From NCBI RefSeq assembly GCF_001522545.3, contig NC_031770.1:107424130-107488129 (forward strand): 64,000 bases of DNA, read 5' to 3'. Below, in pieces: positions 23,021 to 35,313 of this stretch. The stretch is from Parus major (Eukaryota > Chordata > Aves > Passeriformes > Paridae). How positions within the stretch are numbered: position 1 is the stretch's first letter; the number at the start of each line of letters is the position of its first letter. Under the pieces are notes generated by a model, which worked only from the letters and a program-made list of their open reading frames with translations, had not been told where the DNA came from and did no database searches. The translations under genes were made by a program, and so were the position numbers.

Positions 23021-24965
23021 CAAATGTCCAGGAAAAAATCCAGGAATGATTTAAGGCACTTAAGCCTGGCTGTTATAAGGAGCTCCTCATCATTTTATTT
23101 TTCTTTTTGGTGAAGTAAAGGAGGAAAAGTACTGTTGCATTAAGATGATTAAAATCTGATCCATGTTTATGCATATTTATTGTCTTATTTGGCAAAGCCC
23201 TACTGAAATATATAGGATTATTTGAAAGCAAGGTAATGCATACGATGGATAAAGTTTCATCCTAGTTTAGATGAATGGGATCAGCTTAAATATGTAGTAG
23301 TACATTATTTAAATACATTTACAGTGTTTTTTGAGCAAAATGAGAAGACTGAGTACTTGTGCTTTTCATAGCACAGCCTTGCTAAGGAGACTGTTTTTGG
23401 TAAAAATAACTTGTTAAAAAGCTCCACTTTTAACTTTGAATCTTCTGATTTAAGAATATATCGCTTGTGCCTTCTGCACTTGACTGGTAAGGGGTGGGGA
23501 GAAGTCTTTGGTATTCTTATCTTTATGGGGGAGGTGGAATGTCCTCCAGATATGCAAAGAAATACTTAGGAGAGCTAATTGGTGCCTAGTGGGTACAGTC
23601 ACTGTCTAATGTGAAAAGGTAGTTAATGAATGGACTGAAGAGAATGCTTCCTGAAATATTCAAATACATCAGTAGTTTTCGATGCATAAAACATAAGGAA
23701 AAAAAAGTATAATTTTCAAGTCTTGTGAATGGAAGGACTGATCTCTTTGATGTGGTTATTGATTATCTTGTGTGTGTTACGTCTCTATGCTGCTTGTTAG
23801 TACAGTGCCTAATACATTGTCCTAGACCCTAGAGGAATAAACCCAACCAAAATGAATAATGTAACCCTAGTGATGCCAGGAGCATTTTTTTTAGGTAGAT
23901 ATGACTCATGTCCCTCTAATGCCTTAAATAATCTTGGTGGTACCATGTCATTTATGCAACTTGGACTTTTCAATGACTCTTAAGCCAAAACATTTAATTA
24001 TTAACTTCCTGCTCTAAGGTAATAGCTAAAAACATTTTTTTTCTGCATGTAGAAAAGGATGAGCGTAATATGTTTGCATGAACTGAGTGTGATGATTACT
24101 TTTTTCTGTATTTTGAGTATGTAAGAGCAGATAATAAACTTTCCTACCAGTTGAATTTTTTTGCTGTTTGTTTTTCTGTGTTCCATGTGCATATGCACGT
24201 AGTGTGTGTGCAACCTTCAGGAAAATAGTTCTGGTATGGAAGCTCATTGTGATTTTCTTGGACTAGTAGAACAGCAGCAAGAAATCTGCTTGCCAGATTT
24301 CAAACAATTGGGTTACTGGAACAGTTTAGGCAACTCAGACCAAGCACAAGAAATTTTTTAGGTAGAGAGACAACTCATCACTGCAAGAGTTACTGTTTTA
24401 TTTGCAAAACAGTTTTCTCTAACTGGAATTCAACCCTGCCTACATCCTATTTCTGTTGGCAATGGTGGAAGAGCCTATAGGCCAGCTAGGTGAAGGATGG
24501 CTTTGTATACTCAGAAGCCATTGTGATGAGTTATTTTGTAATTGGAAGTTTGTGTAAATGTAGTGAGATATTTAAAATGTGCTTATAGTGATATTTAAAT
24601 GGCAGTTGAGGAGTCCTCAGAGATTTGTCAGACAAAAGAGACTTCCCTAAGCTCTTGGCAATACAAAGTATATTGTGTTATTTGACTTTGAATTTAACTT
24701 CTCTCTCTACTTCAGGTTTTTTGAGTCTACATGTAAGCAGACCTCTCTGCTTTTCCTCATGCACATTATAATTAAAAAACTGTAATGAGAAAGTCTGAAA
24801 CAAACACACTCCTTTTTGAATCTGAGAGTGGTAAATGTGCCCATTTGCCTGAGTAGAATGGGAAGTGTTTTATTTGATGCATCCGTGTGTCAGGCTGAGG
24901 TATGCTTTTGTTCCCCAAATTACTATTTCTGTCCTGGGCAATTAAGTTCCTGCATTGTATCTTCA

Positions 24966-25142
24966 CAGGATCATGGAGACATGGGTTGGAAAGGATCTCT
25001 GGAGGCCATCTGGTCCCACCTCTGCCTCCAAGTTTAGGAGTGTTGCCAGCACTAGTTGAGGTCAACTCTGACTTTTTTTCATCAGCTCTTGAAAACCTCC
25101 ATGTAACTCCCTAGCCTCCCTGGGCAGATGACATCTTCAAGT
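24966..25142 (-). mobile_element. CR1 LINE fragment, antisense
   Basis: GGATCATGGAGACATGGGTTG, GGAAAGGATCTCTGGAGGCC, ATCTGGTCCCACCTCTGCC and CCCTGGGCAGATGAC are the reverse-strand 3' end of a CR1 subfamily. It is directly followed by a 22-base poly-T tract. Confidence 0.8.
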
Positions 25143-25144
25143 GA

Positions 25145-25166
25145 TTTTTTTTTTTTTTTTTTTTTT
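25145..25166. repeat. Poly-T tract (22 T)
   Basis: Uninterrupted T homopolymer abutting the antisense CR1 fragment. CR1 elements normally end in octamer repeats rather than poly-A, so this tract is not the expected CR1 tail. Confidence 0.95.
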
Positions 25167-26179
25167 AAGCAGAGGTTCTTTGCCCCTTCTTTACTATTTT
25201 GCTATCATTTGTGCTTTCAGCACATTTTGCAATTTGCCTCGTTGCCCAGAGTGCCTTGGAAGATACTGAGTAGTCTGCCCTAATACTGACCCTTGTGATA
25301 TTCACCTGCTATTTTTTGTCAAATGGATTTTGAGCACTTGATAATTAGTCTTCTAGTCTGTCAGTTCAGCAAGTTCTCAACTCATTTTAACAGTCTGATC
25401 ATGCAGCCCATACTTCCTCAACTCAGAAACAAGATCATTGCGTCACAATTTAGATAAGTCGGCCTTAGTCAAAGCTCTTTAAAATGCTTAAGAAACAGGT
25501 TATATTTGCATAATATTTGAATTTGAATGCTTTGTATTAGTGTACTATTTCTTGTGTCTGTGGTTTGGTTTTGTTTGGTTTTGTTTTTTTTTTTAATGTC
25601 TAAGAACGATTTACAGAGTTCAGTTTGCCTTCCGTGAGCTACTGGACCCTGAAACCTGGGCTGCTAAACAGGCAAAGAGATGTTGTTTCTTCCTTGGAAG
25701 CAGCTGAGCCCTGGGAAAAGCAGGCCTCCAGAGCAGGAAATAGCAGGGGAGGAGAAAGGTGAAGAGGAAGAAACCTGCAGTGCAACAGAGTTTTGGTAAG
25801 ACAGAACCACAAGCTACAGAGACACTGGAAAGGGACTTCCCAGGGAATCAGAGAACACATTGAGTTTCCTGCAGTGCCAGAAGCCACTTTATTGCTGGGT
25901 GGAAAGCCCCCCACAGGGTAGCCCTTCTATCTCTGAGGATGCAGCAGACAGGGATAAATTAGCTTCCAGCTCTATTTCATTTCTATTTTCTCACTGTGAG
26001 GCTTCTGTATTTTAACATGTTCAGATTCCAGTCTTCAGTCACAGGTAACTGCATCGTGTGCTATGTCAGCAAGAGCAGAGCCAGCAGCTGAAGGAGGTGA
26101 TTTATTTTATTTACTGGTGAAGCAACATCTGGGATAGCATGTCCTGTTTTGGTCTTCTGTACACAAAAAAAAAGATATA

Positions 26180-26605
26180 GACAAGCTGAGAGGGGCTCTA
26201 AAGGGGAGCATATATAATGAGGGGAGCCTGTGTGTAGGTCTGGGTTTGTTCAGCCTAAAAAAGAAGAATATGACTCTGGAGGAACCTAATTGACCTCTGT
26301 TGCCGAGTGAGTGTAGTGAACAGACAGCCAGACATTTCTTGCACATGCACCATGAAAGGAGAGAAGGCAGTAAATAAAGCCAGTCAGAATTTCCTACCTC
26401 AAAAGGAAAAACCAGTTTTCACAGTGGGTAAGTACTGGATCAAGCTGCTAAAGGATGCTGAGGAACCTCCATCCTTGGAAGATTTTCTTGGAAGTTAACT
26501 GAACAGGGCCCTAAGCAATCTGATTGTACCTTGGAACTCTCTGTCCCTTGAGTAGGAGGTTACACCAGATGACTCCAGAGGTGTCTTCTAAGGTAGATTA
26601 TTCTG
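26180..26605 (+). mobile_element. Degenerate CR1 LINE fragments, sense
   Basis: A GGTTTGTTCAGCCTAAAAAAG stretch near 26244 corresponds to the CR1 GTTCAGCCTGGAGAAGAGAAG region. Later motifs (CTAAAGGATGCTGAGGAACC, then GTAGGAGGTTACACCAGATGA and CTCCAGAGGTGTCTTC at about 26445-26590) correspond to the CR1 3' end. The middle is poorly conserved, so this may be one badly decayed copy or two pieces. Confidence 0.6.
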
Positions 26606-27810
26606 CTGGCCTATAAAACATAGGTTTACAAGGCAGTTTATATGAGTATCCTGGAAAGTAATGTGGGTTTAGGTACATGTCTGTTCTTTTGTTCTTGGAC
26701 TTTTGAAGATAATTCAGAAAAGTCAGTAATTTCTTTGTGCTGTGTTTCTCTTAGGATTTTGTAAAGCATTTTATCCTTCTATGTGAAGACTGACATCTGA
26801 AGAAAACTGATATACTGAGTCTGGTATCAACCTTTTGTCTGACTGGCAAATGTGGAGTTTCCTTGTGTATAACATGTCATAGGTGGAGTGTGGGTGGTTG
26901 CAGGCCTCTTAAAATCCTACTTTTCTTTGGACATATTCCTGGCCCTTCTGTGCATTGTTGTTACTACAGATCAGAAGTTCTCGTACCTTCTGTTCCTTCC
27001 TGCATGACTGGAAGAAGTGGAAATTAGATCAACATTCTGACACCAACCTTATCTTTCTTGCATTGATTAAATTTAATTTTTTTCCCCATAGTGGCCAAAT
27101 ACCCTGTGATAAAGTTCTTACTTTCTGACAACCTCTACTAAAGGAAGCTGTCTCTGGACTAAGATCTTGCCAGAGTGGTTCTGGTGTATTTGTGTGTGGT
27201 TGTGGTATTTCAGACCAATTCTTAACCTAGTTTGTGCTCTCTGGACTGAGCATGCCTGGAATGCCTCTTCCACTTCAATTTTGTTCCAAGATATCCAATT
27301 TGCACTCTCAGCCTGATCACTGGTGTGGAACAAAGTGTGATAGGTGAGGGTTGTCAGGAGGCTTGCTTTAGAAGCACAATCCTGGTCTGAACTAAATGCA
27401 AATATAGTTGCATCTATAAAATTCTGTTGTATATGTGAAATGTATGGTAGTTGAGATTTTTCTTACCTGCTTGTGGAGACTTAAAACTTATTCCTGGGGG
27501 CATATATAGCATGAGCCTAAGTCATGTAAACTCAAACATTTTAAAAGAAAAATAGATTTTTGATAATGAGTGATTACCACATTACCCTGGGTTGTATTCT
27601 GATCTTTACACATCTGTGTTGTGAAAGCTACTGAATGGCCATCTGCAAATGTGTTGTGCTAGGGTGTGCTTAGTTGAATTTCAGATGTGGAGAGAGAGAA
27701 TAAAGAGCAGAGGGAACAGAAGGGCAAGTAATGAGAGAAGGGAACAAAAGGTTAAATGTAGGGTTTGGTTCATTCCTTAAATTATAGTGTGAAATGCTAA
27801 ATATATGGAA

Positions 27811-28115
27811 AGTCATGCCTGATGAACTTGATGATGGTCTGTGGTGAAGTGATAACCTGAATGGATGAGGGCAGAGCAGCAGATACTCTTTATCCTGACT
27901 TTAGGTCTCTTGGCACTGTCCCCTGTACCATCCCCATGCACAAACTACTGAAGTAGGTACTAGATGAGTAGACAGTGAGGAGGACTGAAAAGTGGCTCAG
28001 CTGCTGAGATAAAAGGGTTGAGATCAGCAGCACAAAATCCATCTGGAGGTCAGACATTGGTGGTGTGTCCCTGGGGCTGCAGCTAGGGCCAGTGCTGTGC
28101 TAAGCATCTCCTGTA
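27811..28115 (+). mobile_element. CR1 reverse-transcriptase domain relic, sense
   Basis: The sequence follows the CR1 ORF2 reverse-transcriptase region: TCATGCCTGATGAACTTG, then GACTTTAGGTCTCTTGGCACTG (the remnant of the DFSKAFDTVSH motif), CTAGATGAGTAGACAGTGAGG (the LDEWTVRW region) and GATCAGCAGCACAAAATCC. It ends at GGGCCAGTGCTGTGCTAAGC (the GPVLFN region). In-frame stops and indels make it a dead relic; no intact open frame remains. Confidence 0.8.
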
Positions 28116-28244
28116 GAAGAGTGAAAAAGCTGAATCCAGACTCTTCTTCGTTTTCATTGAAAAGAAATACACCGGACACAAACTGAAAAAAAGGAAGATT
28201 AGTTTAAACATTAAAAAAGTTTGCAATAAAACCTTCTTTTTATG

Positions 28245-28425
28245 GTAAGGTGGTCAAGTGTTAGCACAGTTTGCCTAGACACACTGTGGACTCAGTCACT
28301 GAAAATATTCGAATCCTGACTGGGCATGACTCTGAGCAACCAGCTCTGGTTTGACCCTGCACTGAGCAGGGTGCTGGACTAAATGTTCTCCAGCCTTGCC
28401 CTTCAGCTGCAGCTATTCCCTGCTT
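28245..28425 (+). mobile_element. CR1 LINE 3' fragment, sense
   Basis: TGACCCTGCACTGAGCAGGG, TGCTGGACTAAATGTTCTCC and the preceding GTGGTCAAGTGTTAGCACAG correspond to a CR1 3' region. It has the same orientation as the reverse-transcriptase relic ending about 130 bases earlier, so the two are probably one element with an internal deletion. Confidence 0.7.
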
Positions 28426-28876
28426 CTTACTTATCTTCCTTCCCTTATAAAAATGTCTTTATGCAACACATCCCTATAAAAGCTCTGTATAAAGCAAAAT
28501 TTTCTTGGTACATTCAGGAGTGTTGATATGCTGGTATCGAACTACTCCTGGTTCCTGTTTGACCTCTCACTGCAGACCATTTAACTTAAAATGATCAATT
28601 GCTCATACTGATTTAGCACTCCTTAGAATCATTTTATCCCAGACTTTATTTCACAAATTTGGGCACTTTTTTGACTGGCACTTGAAGTTTTTACTCAAAT
28701 TAAAATCAAACTCTGTGGAAGTAAAATAGCTTCTGGTATGTTCTTAGTTTAGGTTACAAGCTCCTGTTAGATCTGGATTTGAGACTGCATTCCCAGTTTA
28801 CTAATAGATATAATCAATTGTTGTTTGTGCTTCATTGGCTCTTTTGGTAGGAATCTTTTTAACTTCTCTTGGATCA

Positions 28877-28891
28877 TTTTTTTTTTTTTTT
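28877..28891. repeat. Poly-T tract (15 T)
   Basis: Short uninterrupted T homopolymer inside the intron. Confidence 0.95.
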
Positions 28892-31584
28892 CTCCTGACT
28901 TGAGTCATCAGCACAAAAGCTGGAGTTGATTCAGCTTCTCAGTTCTTACCTTGCTGCTTAAATCCAGTTGGCCTGGTTTAATGTTCACATAATGTAATGT
29001 CCACGTAAGTGTAATGTTCACTTACGTGTGCTTTGCTGGCAATGTAAAAAGTTGAATGACTTCAACCAAACTCTTGTTCCTTTTCTGATGCCTTTTCTGT
29101 TCTCTTCTGCTGAGTATGCTGCAAATACCTCTGCCCTGGTTCCAGGTGGCAGCCCCAGACAATTTTACTGTGCTCAGCAAACTTCAAGAACTGTTCTTTC
29201 CCTGGTTCTGTGGCTGCAGGAATGCAATGACCAGCGCAGCCTCTGAGCTGAGCTGACCATGCACTTGGGTATCGTGACTCCCACACTTTCTCCCAGGCTA
29301 TTCCATTATTCAGCATCGCTGTTAAGCGTCTTCCCTGTGAATCATTGTGCCCATGATTCTGATGTATTGGAAGATGTAAAATGGTGTGAGATAGGAATGT
29401 GCTCAGGATTCTTTTTTCCCCTCTCCAACGTGATCGCTCTTACGTATTCATGCTGCTGTTTTACATTTCCGTTTCAAATTTATCGCCTTCTTTGCTCTGC
29501 ATTTATTCCCTCCCACACTTTAAAATCCTTCAAATCACTCCTGTCTTTTTCTTTCCCACAGCAGTGCCAATCATCTTGTTCTGTTAACATTCCCACAGAC
29601 ATCTTGGAGCTTGTTCTTCAATGGCAGGAGTTATTCACTTTCCATACCTCTGTCACCTTTATTCTCTCTCTCGCTCTCTCTTTAAACTGTGCTGAGGTGT
29701 TGTGAAGTGACATAATCACTTGTCTTTCTTTACCTGGAAGTATTCTGGTGCTGAAACCTGGGAATGCAATGACTTTTTCCAAATGCTAATTATGTTACCT
29801 GACCCAGGTTGTTGGAGCTGGTCAGCTTTTGGTCCCCATCTTGATCTTTCATGCTTTGAAGACTTTGATCCATCGGCAGATTTGTGAGTGCTGACCTGCA
29901 GCATGAGTTGTCGTGGGTCACGCGTGGGTTGTCATGAATATGACAGATAAAATTGCTGCTAATAATACAATTCAATAGGAGATATTCACAGCCTTCCCAC
30001 ACATTGGTACTTCCGCTGCTGGCACTGAAGGGAGTGTTCTCTTCTTCTGCACTTTGCTCTGCACCAATCTTGCCTTCTCTGCATTAGCAATATTCTCTTT
30101 GAAATTATTTATTATATGTGATCCACCATTCATTTATTTGAAATAAACCATACTAGACAAAAATCTATTAAAGATTCTCTTCAAAAAGAGTCCAACTGTA
30201 AACTATCGCTGCTTTATTTTAACATTCAGGAGTATGGATTGCAGTGATCTCTTTCAAACATCTTTCAAACATCTGTTGAATTTGCACAGGCTTGTGTTTG
30301 CCTACCACATTTCTGCCTGTATTTAAGAAAGCTGTATTTATGTTTGTCTAGTCATGGACTTCTATGAGTTAGTGAAACAACCCCAGATGATGAAATTTAA
30401 AGATGTCCTAATACCTTGCTTTTGATTTGTGTGAAATTTTCAGATTTTTTTATTAACATTTGGAAACAATACACTAAATCAAGAAAGTACGTAAATAATG
30501 AAATCTCAAGAGTAATTTAAGAGACAAGGTTAAATGGTTAGAAAACTTTATTCTGCTAAAAAAGGATATAGAGAGAATACAAGAGTCTCTTTTTCTAGTT
30601 CAGCCACTTTGAGTGGCTTTCCAGATTGCAGCAGATTCTGTACATTGATAAATGGAGGTCTGAGATAGTGGAAAGAAAGAAGCTTGGGTTTGCTTCTCTG
30701 TTATCTGCAATTTTGAAGACTGAAATCTCTGTCTGGGATCTGTTTGTTCTTTCCTTTGAATATAAAACTGCACGGACTTCAGGTCAATTTTATTTATGTA
30801 AGTTCTGCAGTGTTCTGTTACTTAACAAATTCATGTTGTAAATACCAGTGACTCTGGCTTCCCATTCACCAAAGGAAGTAATACTTGATACAAAGAAGTA
30901 TTCTTTGACAAATGTTTGACAGTATTTGTCAGACAAAGCAAAATCTGCACAGCTGAATTCTCCATGATTATTACATATAAAGAATTCTGGACAGAAAATT
31001 ATTGCATATTTAAAAAAATATTCTGTTGCTTGCAGCATGCAGCTGCCCTGTGGATTATACAATCACTGTTTGAGAATAATGACTTTTAAAGAATAGAAAA
31101 AATACCTCGGGGTTATTTTTTTGCCTTTTAAAATTTTACTTTGAAAAAATAGTCCTTTCATCACCTTTTCCTCTAGAAGTACTTCTAAAATAGTTCTTAA
31201 CCTGTAATTCTGCCTACATTTTAGGGGCAGAGGAAATGCTGTTGGTTTTGAGCATTAAGCTTGCATAAATATTTTACTTCAGAAAAAGTATACTTTGAAT
31301 GGTAGTAAATAATCCAGCAAAAATAATTATTTTGTGTTTATCTTGATAAACGGATTAATTTAATTAGCAAATTGAAATACAGCAGTTGTAACTGGGGAAT
31401 GGCTCAAAGGCATTAGAGGAAAAGTCAAAGATGTGGGCCATTAAAATTTAAATATTAATCTCTAGACTTAAATTGATATTTTAAAAAATCCTAGCAGTGC
31501 CTTGAAGATTCTTCATGGCACAATTTTGTACTTGGTAACTACTCTGTCTTCCATAAAAGCTTTGGTAATCTTTGTGCTTTCAAA

Positions 31585-31687
31585 ATGCCCCATCCCTGAA
31601 AATAGCCAAGGTCAGATTTGACAGATTGCTCATTGCAGGGGGGTTGGATGAGATGACCTTTAAAGGTCCCTCCTATGATCCAGTGAC
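31585..31687 (+). mobile_element. CR1 LINE 3' fragment, sense (short)
   Basis: CCCCATCCCTGAAAATAGCC, AAGGTCAGATTTGACAGATTG, GGGGGGTTGGATGAGATGACC and AAAGGTCCCTCCTATGATCC give a clear but short CR1 terminal match. Confidence 0.88.
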
Positions 31688-34383
31688 ATTTAGTAGCTTT
31701 TGAACATTTATTTTACGGCTTTGTAGCTAACTCTACCTGTAAGTGGATGTTTATATAGAAAGCTGTCTGTCTGTCATCCACCTTTCCTTTGTGCCTTTAC
31801 AGAAACAAGGCAGCAAGCTGGGGCTGTCTTTAGGGATGGAATATGTGTCTTTATCAGTGAGTGTGGTTTCAGTCCCTGGCTTTGTGTTGCTGCCAGGGTG
31901 GGCTCAGTTTAAGCCCCTGTGGCTTCACAGTGCCCCTGGTCCGTGACCACCGCGCTTCCTTGGCTTGTAGCCTTGGCAGACTGATGGGAGTCTGCTGGTG
32001 CTTAGCAAGGGGCTTTTTATGTGCAAATTTTATATATTCTGTCCATCACTACAGTGAATGTGATGCCTTGAAGGCTTCAATGGGCTTCTCTTAATAAGGT
32101 CTAATATATAGCAGACTGCCCTGAGACAATCTGTAACTTGATACAGGAATTGTTTTATTGGGAAATTGGTTGTTTTTAAAATCATATCACTGTATATGGC
32201 CTGGTCCATGTCCCTTCAGAAATTTGGCTGTCTTGTTGGCGTATGTAAAATACTTTGTAAATGGCAACCTGGCATTGCCATCAGATTTTAAGATTTACAA
32301 GGACATTGACAGAACAGGAAATAGTAACTCTCAGTTGCTCTCTCCAAAAGATAAGACACTATTCTTTGTTCAAGCTGCATTTCTTATCTTCAAGGAATGT
32401 TTCTTGGTCCATGACTGTCTTTAGTTGCCTCCATGTGTCAAAGAAAAACAAACATGCTTGAGGCACACTGAGATTCATTCCTAGTCTAAATTACTGCATC
32501 AGCTGCAGGGTTTATTCTTGCCATGAGAAGGGGTTGCTATCACTGGATATCATCCAATGTTAGAACTCTCTTTAGCACTCTTTTAAGTGCTTTTTAAAAG
32601 AGTTGTAACCTTACTGTGTTACACACATTTTGGAGCATGAATTTCTTCTTATTCAAGTCAATGAAACCAGGGCTGTGGAATGAAACAGAGCAGTTCCAAG
32701 TGATCCTTTGAGAGAGCAGGTGCTACAGCCAAGGTGCCTCTTGCTATGTGTTGTAATTTCTGAGCCTAAATTTAGCTGTGTGGCCTGAGGAAATTGTAAC
32801 ATAGTTGGTGGGATGTCAAGTGAACCGAAGTAGGACCTGTCCATCTCAAGTTGAAGGACAAATATGAAGTTCTGACTGTAAAATCTCATTTATGACTAAA
32901 ATGCATAGATCCGACTTTAAAAATTCATAATAAATTGCAGATTAATACTTAAATATTTTTTGTATTTTCAACAGTGAGGAAACAATCATCTTTCTACAGT
33001 AAGCTCTGGTGGCTGCAAGGAAAAAGAAAGCATTGAAAGAAATTAATATTTCATGGTAAATATTGGTATGGAACACCTTACATCAAAGGACACAAGGTAG
33101 AGAGGACTGGAGGTTTTTAGTCAGACACTTTTTCCCCCTTAACTGAGATACTGTGCACTGTATAAAAAATTAGTCTTTTGGATTAAAGACTGTTGAAATT
33201 TTTGAGTGCTCCACCGCCAGCACTCTCCATTCATAGATTATTTGCATTGTTCTAATTTAAGTGACTAAAGAGGAAATTAAGTGGTCTATAGCTATGTGAT
33301 AAGCTTTTAATTGGAGTTGTATCCATAACTTCTGTGAATTGATTCATGTAACCAGAATAGAATATTACTGTGAAATCATGTTAATAGATTGCAAAAGTAA
33401 TTAGAAAATTAAAGTTAAATCACCAATAAGTATTAACAGATAATTTGATGAGCTTAGTTGTGAAGAAATACAAACATAACTAAATATGCATTGCTTGGTG
33501 ATGAGGTGAAGGCAGCTGTGATAAGGTTGTGAGCAAAACTCAGGGTGAAATTAACTGGGGCACAAGTGGTCATGATTAGGAATGCAGAACTGAGTAGCAG
33601 GTAAAGTCATCGTGTACTAACAGAATTTTAACCACTGCTTTTGTTAAAGACTCCCTTCTTTTGGTTGTTTAAATCTATCTTGGACAAAGTGATGGTTGGA
33701 TGGGGCTGCAGGGAACAACTCACACCAGATTATCGGGTCTGCATCTGTGTGTCTGGACATGCACAAGTCAGAGGCTGTTGCTGTGGGACTGAAGTTATGA
33801 CTTCATGAAAGTTTTACTTTACAATTTCTGAGATAAAGTGATTACATATTTTTTTGACCTTTGCAATTGGAATCTTTTAATACAGTTTTTGAAGGGAAAA
33901 AAAAATTCAGCAGGTCCTTTAGGCTCTAGAAAGTATATTTGATTGTTAAAGCGTGGCTGAGAGTGGAGGCAACTAAAAGATCATAAATGTGGCCAGCAAT
34001 ACTAGCACATATGTGGACTGTTGCATGCTACTGGGTCTCAAAACTAAGTTCAGAATCTTCCTGGCAGACTTAGTTACCTGGAGTAACTGCAGGTGTGGTT
34101 TAGGAATCAGTTCTAGTTCCCAAATGTGTGTAACCACTTAATGTGAAATCTACAAAAAATGAACCAGTATGTTGCAAAACCTAAACAAGTTCATAAGCTG
34201 GGTTTGTGAAGGTGGGAAGCAACCAGAAGATTATAAGAAGCTATAAAAGAATAAAAAAGTAGAGGATGAGAAAGTCCTGTTTTCAAGAAAACAAGAAGTG
34301 TCACATAACTTCATAGAAAGAGCTATTTCTGGTTTCTCCAGTTTTGACATGGGCTTCTGATTAAAACTGAATTACTTAAAGTA

Positions 34384-34406
34384 AAACAAACAAACAAACA
34401 AAAAAA
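34384..34406. repeat. CAAA tetranucleotide microsatellite
   Basis: Four or five CAAA units precede an A-run and a CCCCAAACCC stretch. Confidence 0.85.
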
Positions 34407-35288
34407 CCCCAAACCCAAACAACTAAACAAAAAGTAAAACCTATTGTAAAGTAACAGCTGGACTTCCTGTAGGTTGGACACAATATTTGGGTTCTCCCCT
34501 TCTGCCTTTGGCTTTCCTAAACCTTTTTTCCTTTTCTACTTTCCTATCAAAAGTAGAATGAGTTGGAATTTTTGTGTGGAAATGTTTTACTACTGGAAGA
34601 TGCCTTGGTTTGGGGAGTATTATGCATTTGGGTTCATTGTTTGAAGCTCCATATTTCAGAAGGAAGCTGACTGTTTAAATATAGATCAGCTGCTTTGAAA
34701 TAAGATCAATTTTCTGTCACTCACTTGTACTTTAATGTATTTGCTATTTAATTACTGTCAATTTAATACTGACAATGCAGTGTCAAGCTCTTTTATTAGA
34801 AAGTGGGCCAACATATAGAATAACTTAATGGTTTGGAAGTGTTTTAAATATTCACCTGAAACCATACTGATACCTCATACATGAAATGCCTGTATAGGAG
34901 CTAATTCTGCTTCAATTTTTTCATTATTTTATTTTTGTTGATTTCTCTTTAGAGCTGTATCATACTTCATAAGAAATATGGAGATACTGAATAAATGGAG
35001 AGTTCAAAACATAGGAGTGGAACTGTTTCTGGTCCTTTCCTGGGCTGGGTCAATGGAAGACTGTTTCTTGAATTCTAGTTAGGAAAAAGAAAAAAGTTTG
35101 GGATTTAGGAAAAGGGGGAATGTAAATCTGATCTGTCTTCAAATAAACAGGCTCTTAAATGGCCCATTGTGGTCTCTATTCTGTTTGTGAAATCATGAAA
35201 TCAGTCTTGTAAGGAGAAACTAGGATAAATCCATTTTATAAATACAAGTGCACTGATATCTGAAATCTGAATTACTCAGATTTCTTCC

Positions 35289-35313
35289 TTTTTTTTTTTT
35301 TTTTTTTTTTTTT
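35289..35313. repeat. Poly-T tract (25 T)
   Basis: Longest T homopolymer in the window. No recognisable retroposon body is attached on either side. Confidence 0.95.

Noticed and set aside
29259..29705. 148-codon open frame, Ser/Leu/Phe-rich
   Set aside because: Pyrimidine-rich sequence including a TCTC repeat produces it; no domain, no promoter or splice context.
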